From: Tethya wilhelma
Lineage: Eukaryota > Porifera > Demospongiae > Tethyida > Tethyidae
DNA: 64,000 bases
Reading direction: 5' to 3'
Assembly (NCBI GenBank): GCA_964030475.1
Contig: CAXIPT010000003.1
Coordinates: 12,644,729-12,708,728 of the forward strand
Part shown: positions 23,045 to 33,501 of the stretch, piece by piece
Position numbering within the stretch: the first letter of the stretch is position 1
Layout: each line of letters starts with the position of its first letter
The notes under the pieces: generated by a model
What the model saw: only the letters and a program-made list of their open reading frames with translations
Told to the model about the DNA's origin: nothing
Databases searched by the model: none
Translations under genes and position numbers: made by a program

Positions 23045-24275
23045 ATGAGCAAGAGAGCCTACAAACGAAGAAGACTCCGCACCAATACCGAACACTCTCG
23101 AGAAGGCCCAGCGTCAACGGAAGTACAGTCCGAAGGCTCAGTGTCCATGACATACATGTTTCGACCAGGAGACTTGCCTAAACTCGACCTACAAGTCGAC
23201 CGGGGCACAGACTTCCAAGCATGGAAAGTTCAATGGGAGGCATATTTCGCCCTCTCGGGACTCAGCTCACAGAGTGCAAGTAAGCAAGTACAAGACCTGA
23301 CCCTTTGCTTTTCTAGAGAGACAGTCACTATCGTCAACAACCTTGGGCTAACGGCGGAACAGTGCCAGAAAGTTGCTGACATCATCACAGCCATCGAGGG
23401 ATATGTTACAGGACAGGTCAATGAAACAGTAGAAAGGAGAAACTTCCGACGTCATGTACAGCAACACGGGGAAACCTTTGATGACTTCCTGGTGTCTCTC
23501 AGGGAGCTCGCCAAGACTTGCAAGTTCTGCTCAGATGAATGCGTGTAAAGGCATACGAGACCAAATAATAGAAGGAGTTCACGATGGGGACCTTGTAGAA
23601 GAGCTCCTCAAGCACAAAGATCTCACCTTGGAACAGGCCATAACTATGTGTCGAGCACACGAGGCCGCTAAACGACAACATGCTGAAATTAGCAACTCAC
23701 CAATAGAGCCGGCAGTGCTAGGGGTCCAGGGAAATATACCACCTGGCACCAAACAAGTATGTCCCGGATGTGGGTCGGGATTCCAGGCAGGAGGAAGGAA
23801 GAATTGTCCTGCCTTCCAAGTCGCCTGTCGCAAGTGTAACAAAGTTGGGCATTTCGCCAAAGTTTGTAAATCACGCTCCCGACAAACATCAGTAACACTC
23901 GGAGCCGAACAGAAATCAGGAGTCAACGCCATAACAATTGCACCCAAAATAAACCTCTCCGGGATTGAAAGCAGAAACCAGATTGAGGCAGCACCAACCA
24001 TCAAGATCCTGTTGTCAGCATTTAATGGGAGCACAACCTTTAGAGTTCTACCAGACTCTGGAGCAGACATTACCATCGCAGGACCAATGGTACTGCAACA
24101 CCTCAATGACCACATTGACAACCTTCTCCCCTCAACAATTACCCTGAAAACAGTGAGCGGTAATCTCATGAAACCACTGGGTATGATACCAATGCAAATT
24201 ACGCTTGGCGAAGCATCCATCGGTGAAGACTGGGAATATTACCCCCACACTACCCAAATCCATCAGGACTACTGA
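23045..24275 (+). pseudogene. Gypsy gag and protease (frameshifted)
   Basis: The first frame (23045-23548) encodes a basic start and a gag-like domain (FQAWKVQWEAYFALSG; FRRHVQQHGETFDDFLVSLR). The reading moves to another frame near 23535 (ACKGIRDQIIEGVHDGDLVE), which continues the same gag domain, so an indel lies there. A CCHC knuckle CRKCNKVGHFAKVC (about 23830-23870) precedes a retropepsin VLPDSGADITIAG (about 24045-24085). The second frame stops at 24273. Confidence 0.85.
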
Positions 24276-24286
24276 ATATCTCATCG

Positions 24287-25725
24287 GTGACTCAAACCAG
24301 AAGTGACAATTGCGACGAGATGATGGATGAGTTTCCCTCCCTCTTTGATGAGCACATCCAACCAATGGAAGGCGAGGAATTCCACATTTCACTCACAGAT
24401 GATGCTAAGCCATTCTGCGTGCAAACGCCTCGTACCGTACCATTTGCGTACCGAGAGAAACTGAAAGCAGAACTGGACACACTCTTAGAACAAGGAATCA
24501 TCACACCTGTTACACACCCAACAGAATGGTGTGCACCAATTGTAGTTACACCGAAGAAAGGCTCTGACAACATTCGAATGTGTGTAGACCTCTCGCACCT
24601 CAACAAATATGTGAAACGAGAACGGTACCAATCAGCAACGCCAGCTGAAGCAGTCGCAGATATTGCAGCTGAAAGTGCCAAGATATTCACGAAGTTTGAC
24701 GCAAGGAAAGGCTACCACCAATGCCCGCTAGATGCTGTAAGCCAAGACCTTACTACCTTTATCACACCATTTGGCCGATTTAAGTTCCTCAGAGCACCAT
24801 ATGGCATCTCATCCATATCGGAACACTATAATCGCCGTATGGATGAAGCTTTCGCTGGCCTACCGGATACAGAAGGATAGTCGATGATGTGGTGATATAT
24901 GATCACGACATGTCTCAGCACCACGCACATGTGAGACAGTTTCTACAACGTTGCAGAGACAAGAATATCACACTCAACAAGAGCAAGTGGAAATTTGCGC
25001 AACCAAAAGTGGACTTCGCAGGATTTATCCTCTCAGCAGAGGGATACAGAGTTGATCCCTCCATAACGGAAGCTATTGCAAACTTCCCTACCCCCACTAG
25101 CCGAACTGAACTACGTTCATTCATTGGACTCGCCAACCAACTATCCTCTAGCACAGCATCTCTCGCACAACTCCTACACCCCCTTCACCCACTGTTAAGC
25201 ACAAAAAACGAATTCATGTGGTCAGAAGCATTCAACATCGCATTCAATCAAGTAAAGGAACACCTCACCACAGCACCCACGGTGGCATTTTTCGACCAAA
25301 CAAAACCAACCAGATTATGTACAGACACTAGCAGACGCGGCCTTGGTTTCGTGCTACAACAGAAAACTGAGGGAACATGGCGTCTCATACAGGCCGGTTC
25401 CAGGTTTTTATCCGATGCTGAGTCACGGTATGCCATAGTCGAGTTAGAACTACTGGCAGTATCATGGGCAATGAAGAAATGCAATATCTTCCTGGCAGGA
25501 CTACCACATTTTTCGGTACTCACAGATCACCACCCCCTCATCCCAATCCTTAACACCCACCGCCTAGATGAAATTGAGAACCCCCGTTTACAGCGGTTGA
25601 GAGCCAAGATCATGGGATATCAGTTCACAGCTGAATGGCTCAAGGGGACATTGAACAAGGCACCTGACTCCCTGTCAAGGAATCCTACCTCAGATCCCTG
25701 TCAGGAAGACTTGATGGGTGAATGA
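24287..25725 (+). pseudogene. Gypsy reverse transcriptase-RNase H (frameshifted)
   Basis: The frame 24287-24880 has the RT fingers and palm start (AELDTLLEQGIITP; KFDARKGYHQCPLD). It shifts near 24875 into RIVDDVVIYDHD, the catalytic YxDD-equivalent, then FAGFILSAEGYRVDP and RNase H (LCTDTSRRGLGFVLQQ, Asp-containing) up to DSLSRNP. A separate frame (25786-25999) holds the start of the integrase zinc-binding region and enters the N run. With three frame breaks and no integrase core it cannot be autonomous. Confidence 0.85.
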
Positions 25726-26000
25726 GACTCCCAAGAACTCGGCATGTAAGAAATCAGAGCAGTACTCTCACCTCAAGACCAGAACATGAAGCTTGAAAGC
25801 CTCAAACAAGTAGCTGAGCAAGACGAGACATACCAAAAGCTCAAGAGCTATATCATTGATGGGTTCCCAAAAAATCGAAAGGAGGTGGCAGACGATTGCA
25901 AGCCCTACTGGCAGATACGGATGGAGTTAGTGATTGATGACGACCTCATTGTATATGGGTGCCGCCTCATTGTACCATCAAAGTTGAGGCATGAGATATT

Positions 26001-26049
26001 NNNNNNNNNNNNNNNNNNNNNNNNNNNNNNNNNNNNNNNNNNNNNNNNN
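26001..26049. other. Assembly gap (49 N)
   Basis: Run of N. The left side is Gypsy pol; the right side is half of foldback MITE M. The two sides are unrelated, so the join carries no biological information. Confidence 0.99.
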
Positions 26050-26130
26050 ATTCCATCTTGTTTGCTTTCTTTTTTACGATTTGGCCATTCCTATGTCTCA
26101 TTACATTTCCAATGTTTTTTTTTTACTTGT
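26050..26130. mobile_element. Foldback MITE M, copy 2 (right arm only)
   Basis: ATTCCATCTTGTTTGC through AATGTTTTTTTTTTACTTGT matches the right arm of the copies at 21317-21529 and 46213-46478. The remainder is lost in the N gap. Confidence 0.85.
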
Positions 26131-26389
26131 ATATAATCAATATTATTGCATGCGTGGGTATGCATGCTTTAATTTTATGTTCATACATGGTGGTGTATTA
26201 ACTTATTATTCATAATGTGCATTCATACAGACCTAACTGGATTGAAATTTTTGGTCAACGTTTCTATCACTCAGATTTTGTTCACTATAGCTGGCAGGAT
26301 GATGATGATTTACCCCTCTTTGGCAGAATTAAATCTTACTTTAATGTTATTGTAACGTAGAAGTATACTGTAATTATGAAATGCTGTGT

Positions 26390-28584
26390 GTTGTTTTAAC
26401 ATATTAGTAGTTAATCCACGTATATCACAATTATTATGACAATTATTGTCAGATTGGCATGCGAATCGCAACTGTAACAGTTTACTGAGTTATTGTAACA
26501 CTGTTATAGTTTAATGTTATTGTAGCATGGCAATTACTGTAATTATGACATGCTGTTTTTTATTAATACATGTGGCTGCATGTAAACTTGTGTAGTTAGT
26601 TTATGTAACATCATTCATTATAATTATAATTATTAACATATGTCAGAGTGACATCTATAAATGGCTAAAATGTGACTATGTACTATTATGTTATTGACAC
26701 ACATGCAGTTACTGTAATTATGAGATGCATCTATCCGATGCCACGATCGTTTGTTAAAATATAATAATTATTATTATAGTAACTAAAATGGGCAGCTATA
26801 GTCTACATTTTGAGGTGTATACAGTATAATACGTAGCATGTATGTAAAAAGGATTTAAAAATTTTAATTTAATTTGTCCATCGGCGATAAATCTACAATG
26901 ATATGTTTGTGTTAGGAACATGTGCTCTCATGACAATGTACAGTCTTCTGTCTCCTGGGCACATGTGACTATAATAAATTTCACGGTTAAACAGAGTGGA
27001 CAACAAAACAATTTTGGTTGAGTGTGTATGCATAATTGAATATGCAGACAAGTGACTGTTTATTCCTTCCGTTTTGTACACATCTGAACTTAACTATCAT
27101 TAGGCCTGGTCATCTAGGGGTGTCCGGGTTTGAAATGGTTAATTTTACTGAACTCACAATAATACACATGTAAAAAAACATTACACATGCAATGGCATTT
27201 GATTACTAACAAATTACAATAATACACAATAACATAAAAAGTGAACTGTTAACTGTTGTACTTGAGTCTTCTATTTTTCTTACTAGCCCACAAAGTAATA
27301 ACATCTCTAAAAGGGAACTCTTGAACAGTTGGCCCTTCAATTGCAATTCTCAACAAAGTTTGTTCTGTCATTCTGTTTCGTACAGAAGTTTTAATTAACT
27401 TTAACTGTGAGAATGTTCTTTCAACATCTGCAGAGTGAATTGGTATTACTCGACAAATTTGAGCCATGGTTGAAAGATTTTGGTATATTTGACTTAATTG
27501 GGAGTCTGTACAAAGTAGTTGAATCATTTCAGCATGTGTTTTAACATTCCTCTCCTTTACAAATTGCTTAAAGCTATTCCACTCAGACAGGCATTCATCT
27601 TGACCAGCAAGAACTTCAGTAGGAGCATAATGAGTAGCTAGGGTTTCACATCATCATTTCTATGTTTCTGTAGATCTGCAGGGTCTTTTAGTTAAATATT
27701 GCAGTAGGGTCAAATATTTTGAATGCACACATAATCGACTTGTCTTCAAAGCGGTTGGTAATATTTTGTATCAAAGTATTCAAATATGGTGTAAGAACTG
27801 ATTTCCTGAAGTAATCTGGCCCTAAATTACTCTGCTGTTTGAGTTGGATTCCATTTCTAGAGAGCTCTGCAATGTAATCATCAAGACCAGATAGGTTTGA
27901 ACCATCAACCGTCTTCAGCTGGTTCAATGATTTCAATGTAGAAGATAACATCTCAGAAATGATACTGTAATCACAATCCATTACTTGAAACCAGTATTGA
28001 AATATTTGGAAGGACATCACACAGTAGTAACATTGTACAAACAAATCTAAATTCTGTATTAAGTGAAGCCAAACCAATAGCCTTTGCATCAGACCTTTCC
28101 ACTCCTCTTTCTAGACTTAATACCACAGAGGTAAAACATGCCTTGAGGCGTGTTACGCTGCGTTCTGTACTCAGCCATCTAGTAAAACAAGTGGCTAAAA
28201 GACGACCTTTTTCTTGTACAAGGGCTTGAATAGCTTGTAGCCCAGCCATTCGTACAGCACTATTCTCAAAAAAATCATACAGCTGACGCAAAATATTGTG
28301 GAATTTCTTAACATATGCTTGAGATGAAGCGAGATTTAACCTTTGAGCAGCACAATGCACACCGATTAATGTGGGAATCTTCTCTTTCAAACGCACTACT
28401 ACGCCATTCCTGCAGCCTAGCATAGTTGCTGCACCATCAGTGCCGACTCCTCTCAATTTAGTCATGTCCAATCCAGCCTTTTCTGTATACTCAAATATTC
28501 TCCTTGTTATTGTAGCAGCACTTGCAGAAACAGCTGTCTCACTGTATTCTTGATCTTCTGAGTTGATACTCTCTATTTCAGAAG
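26390..28584 (-). repeat. Duplicated segment, copy A (reverse orientation)
   Basis: Read on the minus strand this matches 34280-35782, 38936-39263 and 39639-40014, once two later insertions in the other copy are removed. The match covers the C-terminal half of a hAT transposase and about 700 bp of AT-rich 3' sequence. Copy A keeps both uninterrupted insertion sites. The copy A homology stops near 26390 (TTAACTACTAATATGT in the minus sense). Confidence 0.9.
27249..28571 (-). pseudogene. ZNF862-like hAT transposase, copy A, 5'-truncated
   Basis: Minus-strand frames 28471-27971, 28089-27688 and 27527-27249 read KLRGVGTDGAATMLGCR (second catalytic Asp), GVHCAAQRLNLASSQA, then a helical insert. 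The C-terminal end is IPIHSADVERTFSQLKLIKT, holding the catalytic Glu and the dimerisation region. Frame changes separate the pieces. The N-terminal zinc finger and first catalytic region, present in copy B, are missing because the copy is cut at a palindromic junction near 28571. Confidence 0.8.
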
Positions 28585-28658
28585 ATCAAGAATACAGTGA
28601 GACAGCTGTTTCTGCAAGTGCTGCTACAATAACAAGGAGAATATTTGAGTATACAGAN
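28473..28658. repeat. Palindromic junction (~88-bp arms) beside N 28659
   Basis: TCTGTATACTCAAATATTCT at the left reappears as its complement at the right, ending directly at the N. The arms are the same piece of the hAT transposase in both orientations, with about 20 bp between. This looks like a chimeric contig end. Confidence 0.9.
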
Positions 28659-28659
28659 G

Positions 28660-29548
28660 TGTCCTGAGGGCTTGCTTGGCTTTTTCCAATGAGCTTTTGT
28701 CCATAGACTGCAAGAGATTCCACTCCTGTAGGGCCTTCCCCCTCAGGTGGCCTGCCAATTGTAGCAGTTGATCGGCTTCTGTCCACCCATTCCACTGGGC
28801 TGCACGCTCCAGAGCTGGTAGCCAGTCATCAAACGTGATGCTCTTGTCTTCACCCGAGAAATGGTCTACTGGGGGTGCACGTCCCCGTCGCTGTGGTCGG
28901 GATACAACCGGAGATGCATCGACTGGTACAGATTCCACTTCTGTGTATTCACTGGACACAGACGAGGGGGGGCTTACCCCACCCTCTCGGAGCAACGTCT
29001 TTAACCGAGCAATTTCTTCATCTTTAGTCAACATGAGCTCATCATGCTGAGCAACATACTCGCAATTAATACTCCATACCTCCTTAACTCTGGCCTTTTC
29101 CTTTGCTAACTGACCATTTAAAGTGTCAACCTGCAGTTGCAGTCGATCACGCTCACCCTGGATCTCTTGGAGTGTCGCTCGGAGAGTCTCAATGTCTTCT
29201 GCATCTGTACTTTCTCCGGCAACAGAATTCTCTTCATCCTCTATGGCGGGTTCAGTAACCAGTGGCTCAGGTTCCACGACGAGAAATTCCCCTTCTTCGT
29301 CTTGGAGGCTCATCTTGGAGGAGTGGTCTAGCACAATCTGTATATTACGAGGGTCATGACCAAGCTCAGTGAGTTTGGCTTCGATTATCACACGGACTTC
29401 GTCAGTGGAGGCAGTGGTAGGCACTTCTAGGGCCCTTCCAATCCGACGCAGATGTTCTGCTGTGATACGCCGGGAATTCCAGGGAGCACGAACTGGCGAT
29501 TCTACCGCGATCCCAGTGGCTGTGTCGTCGGCTCCTTGCAAACTCATT
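28660..29548 (-). CDS. Retrotransposon gag-like protein (3'-truncated)
   Basis: From an in-frame Met (MSLQGADD, about 29547) the protein has a SAP-like helical start (ITAEHLRRIGRALEVPT). Next come an acidic region and a long coiled coil (ETLRATLQEIQGERDRLQLQ to DEEIARLKTLLREGG). The end is a gag/capsid-like segment DHFSGEDKSITFDDWLPALE, WNGWTEADQLLQLAGHLRG, ALQEWNLL. This order is common in Gypsy-type gags of invertebrates. The frame is open up to the N at 28659 and then runs into unrelated sequence. No pol is present. Confidence in the gag call is good; family placement is inference. Confidence 0.75.
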
Positions 29549-29834
29549 CTTGACACTCAGCTACTCCTTGACAGTAAAAAGAACTACTACAACTATAACC
29601 AGGGTATTCACTCACAGATCCTCTAGCCAGAAGCACGTACGTTCAACACGGACACGTGACTTTCTGGCCGGATCGTTTCCCCCAGTTATTCTTACTTACA
29701 CTCACGGAGTAGCTATTCAGTGTGCTACCCCACTAAAAGAAAGGGCTATGAAACTTGCCTACACAACTAGCTAGCACTTTAGAGCACTCTAGCGATCGAT
29801 TCTTGTAGGTCTCGGCAGGACCTCCACTGTCACA
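28660..29834 (-). mobile_element. LTR retrotransposon, gag end and 5' LTR
   Basis: The gag-like CDS (29556-28660) is preceded in its own sense by a stretch starting TGTGACAGTGGAGGTCCTGC at 29834, a plausible 5' LTR start. The LTR end was not found precisely. The rest of the element is cut off at the N at 28659. Confidence 0.6.
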
Positions 29835-29849
29835 AGGTTCCATCAATCA

Positions 29850-30300
29850 ACTTATTATCTCAACTGCACATGCGCATTAGAATCATACAGTCATGAATAT
29901 TACAATTAGGGTACAGGGTTCACATAGTCTAGTATAAACACACAATAGTTACAACTGTCAATATTAAATTGTTACATATCCTTTGTCCATGTTAAATTTT
30001 CCTGCAGTTATTATCTTTATTCGATTGCACAGACTGGCATCCCTCAGTGTGATCTCAGTAAGATTCAGAGGCTACTGTACCAGATGCTGGCAGTTTTTCT
30101 ACTCATCAACTTTTAACCAAAAGGGTTATTGTAAAAGTTTTCCACCACTACTCAATACCTTTTGATATCTCTGATTCTATTCGTGCCACTATTTGATCGA
30201 AACTCTGGAGGATGGGGAGAAAACTAGCATCAATTGGCGGAACTGTTTGAACAAAACAATTGAATGAGTGGAAAGCTTCGGTATGGTCTCTAACAATTGA
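29850..30300. other. Non-coding stretch, no gene recognised
   Basis: AT-rich sequence without domain-bearing frames. Confidence 0.4.
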
Positions 30301-30339
30301 TACCACTGAGGTCTAAAGACAACTGAGAAAACAAACCAT

Positions 30340-32240
30340 ACAAACTGAGCTTCAACTGGAATTAGAAGATATAAAAAGAAGAAAAGTAGAGGGAGAGACA
30401 AAATCCTTGAAAGCAGAAGTTAAAAAACTTAAAATATCTCACAACAATAGAAAGGATGGTCGTGGTAAATCAAAGAAATCATGGACATCCTATAGCTGAC
30501 AACATCAAGCTGTAATGAAAAAAGATTTAGCTTCTGATATTAAAGATGCAACGGAGTGTACTAAAGTCCATTTGCGTTCACTTCTCCCTTCAAAATTTCT
30601 TCTTAACTTGGCCGCTATTGCTTTATTCTAGATACCATTCAACTGCAAATTTCACATATGTTCTGTTAATGTCTTGTCAGTCTCATTTCAAGCCCGTCTC
30701 AATAGAATTAGAGAATAAAGACACCAGCACTAGAGTGCGTTTGGATGTTGATGAAGGAACGTACATGGCATTTCCGGACTCTGATCGTACCACCGACTCT
30801 GATGAGTTGCTGAAATATACGGGTGAAAGAAAAATTCTCATTAAGTGATGAAGCTTACCACGAGCTTTCCATGATTTACAAAGATATGCCTAGCAAAATA
30901 AATCTGGCCACAAAATATTAGATGAAACTTCAAAGATCTCTGTTTTACCTGAGTATGGCGTGCACCAAAGCCTTGAAGAGCGACTAAGAATTTTGTTAGA
31001 AAAACATCTCACAACTTCACAGAAAAGCCATTACAAATTAAACTATCTGGAGATTGAACTAGTGTTTGCAGGAGTGTACATGTTATTAACTTTACATTCA
31101 CTCTTGTGGACACCTCTGCTGCTACATCAGTGGCTGGTAATCACACCATCAGTATTCTTAGGACTGGAGAGGACTATGAAGAGTTAGCAGCAGGTCTAAA
31201 AAATGTGGTCGAAGAAGGAAATTGAAAATTTTGCTTGTATTGAGGTGTGTGGCAAGAAGTACACACTTGAATTCTTCTTAGGAGGAGACCTAAAGTTTTT
31301 GGCAATTATTTGCGGCATAAATGCTGCCAATGCGAATTACAGCTGTGTGTGGTGTAAATGTCCATCCAGTGACCGTTGGGATATGACAAGAAAGTGGTTT
31401 TTGACAGATACTAGCCAAGGGGCAAGTAGAATTGATGAAATCAAACGGTTATCGAAGAAACCTGTCAGTAGTAGTATGGGTTGTAAATGTATGCCTATCT
31501 TTCACTCTATTCCTATCGACCATGTCATTATAGACAATCTTCATTTGTTTTTACGTATGAGTGACCTTTTAGTAAACCTTTTTATAATGGAGCTTAGACG
31601 TCAAGATGGTATCGACAAAAGGAACAAAGTAAAGCTAGACAGAACCAAGCAAACAAATTTGGCTAATTATGAATGATTTCTAAATGAAGATTGTCTTTCC
31701 ATTGGTATGAAGATGAGAAAGATGGTTTTAAATGGAGAGATCTAACTGGTCTCGAAAAACACCACCTATTTAAGAAAATTAATTTAATCACTGTTTGCTC
31801 ACAAATTTCAGAAATTGCCCAAATAAATGAATTATGGTCAAACTTCTATAAGATTATCCAAAAACTACATTCTGTCAGCGACCATGCCACAGTGGAGACT
31901 TCAGCCAAAGCATGGGTCAGAGAATTTTGTTGCTTATACCAAACGAAACATGTGACTCTGTATGTCCATACATTAGCCATGTATGTGCCGGAGTTTATAA
32001 AGCAACCTCACAAAATTCACTGAACAAGGCCTTGAGAAATTGAATGATCTCACCACGATACACTACTTTTGAAGTACAAACCATAAAGATATGGAAGCCC
32101 TACATCAATTGATTCTAAAGCGAAATCATTTAGAAAATCTTGAACTTGATGGATTTTAACGCGAAAAGAGAAAGTGTACATGCAGTAAATGTGGAAAGCT
32201 AGGACACAACAAAAGCCGTTGTTTACAAGAGATACAAGTA
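30340..32240 (+). pseudogene. Unclassified transposase-like gene with C-terminal zinc knuckle (broken)
   Basis: Pieces in order: a coiled coil (LELEDIKRRKVEGETKSLKA, about 30355-30410); a KKDLASDIKDATEC helix; a frame 30546-30848; and 31203-31676 with EFFLGGDLKFLAIICGINAA, YSCVWCKCP and HVIIDNLHLFLRMSDLLVN. The piece 31691-32023 follows, and then a CCHC knuckle CTCSKCGKLGHNKSRC at about 32172-32220. At least five stops or frame changes break it. I know sequences of this style from invertebrate repeat-derived proteins but cannot name the superfamily. The Cys pair followed by conserved DNLHLF could be part of a DDE-type core; that is inference. Confidence 0.5.
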
Positions 32241-32468
32241 TAAGTCATTAATTTCTACAATGTTATTATTTACATATTCCATTCTGGAGCTTTGATGTAC
32301 ATTCATAATGCACAGTATATACATAATATTACAGTACTTGTGTGTGTGTGTGACAATTAACAAAAAAAGATTATCAACTGTTGTGATGGCAACATACAAC
32401 TAGCTATGATGACATATTATATATCTTGTCAAAATCTTTTGCCACACCTCCTCTTACGAAAGAAAACA

Positions 32469-33095
32469 CTAGATTGTAGCTTCTAGAGTAGCAGTTCTTT
32501 TTGAAAGATCCTGATTCATCTTTGCAAAACTCAACATTCGGTATTCTTTTTGATAGATAAAGTAATACTGTCTTCGGAATGACATAGCTCCATTTGCATT
32601 GAGTCCCCTGATGAACCACTTATGGCCAAGAAGGTCATCTAGCTGTGAGTACTCGATTATTGTATACTTTTGTAACCCTCTTTCTTCTTTCTTTAACGTC
32701 CCAACTAGTCTCAATCCACCATCAAATATCATTTTATCAAAGCTTAGACAAAGCTTAATGTCAGGATCAGCTTTTCGTGAGCTGATCAAACTCGCCTTTA
32801 TCATCAGTGCCAGCTCCTGGTAGAGACTAAAGTTGGGAGAAATCAAATGTCTCTCATTTATTGATGTAGGTATACAATGGACAACAATATCTGACTCTTC
32901 ACGCCACTCATTCATACCCAACATAATGAATTTTGATTTGGCCTGCCCCATTTCAATCAATGACATTTATTGGATACAATTGTGAGTCCGTTCTCCGTCT
33001 TGAAATTCTTGGCAGGACCACCTTAAGCAGCTCTTTGTAGTCTTTCCTTTGAGCCTCTCGTGTGTTATATCCGTGAGTCTTCATCGAACTTGCCA
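32469..33095 (-). pseudogene. Chromo-like protein gene, partner of the 30.3-32.2 kb element (broken)
   Basis: On the minus strand, MASSMKTHGYNTREAQRKDY (about 33095) leads to QLYPINVID, a TGA, then QIKIHYVGY, and after a frame change NEWREESDIV. This reads like a chromo/Tudor-type barrel (LYPI...HYVGY..EWRE..DIV). The following 130 residues (to 32469) are helical and strand-rich with no known domain. One stop and one frameshift break it. It converges on the plus-strand transposase-like gene, ending about 230 bp from its zinc knuckle, so the two may belong to one element. Confidence 0.45.
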
Positions 33096-33162
33096 TGGCG
33101 CGGTACGTTTCACTCAGTCGAGCAGCTGTGCACAAACAACCGATATGATATGTATGACACAT

Positions 33163-33500
33163 ATGGCATCATGAGTATGACGTTAAATTACATTAAAAAA
33201 ATTATGGTTGCCCGCTCGACACTCATCTGACAAAGCCCCAGAGATGTGCCCACAGTGGTCGGCACTGGTCGGGCCCGTCCACTACTCTGTTAAGTTCAAC
33301 CAGCACTAAATAGCACCGACTGTCAAAGAACTAAGCTGTCTACCACAACAAACTCGCTTGATTCTTCACGCAGGCCATGCGCAGGCTAGCTATGTGTAAA
33401 TAATTGTGGTGTGCATTAATAAGAATTATTATTGCACGTGATGTAACACGTGGAGATATATGTGTACTGAGCAGTTGTAGTGCGCGTGTTGAGGCTGAAC
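33163..33500. other. Non-coding stretch before the ZNF862-like hAT
   Basis: No gene seen. The left TIR of the hAT should be here but could not be matched to the CTAGGGGTGTCCGGGTTTGA sequence at its other end. Confidence 0.4.
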
Positions 33501-33501
33501 T

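Larger units (their letters stand above)
22853..25999 (+). mobile_element. Gypsy LTR retrotransposon, 5' part, cut by N gap
   Basis: A short 5' LTR (TGTAGGAAAC to ATCTTACA, 22853-22988) is followed directly by TGGCGCTGCGAACAG, a Gypsy-type primer-binding start. Gag, protease, reverse transcriptase and RNase H follow in order. The element ends in the 49-N gap before the integrase core, and no 3' LTR is seen after the gap. Confidence 0.85.

Noticed and set aside
26893..27081. 62-codon frame found in both duplicated segments (also 38947-39135)
   Set aside because: Similarity reflects the duplication; there is no domain, splice context or codon-level constraint that I can see.
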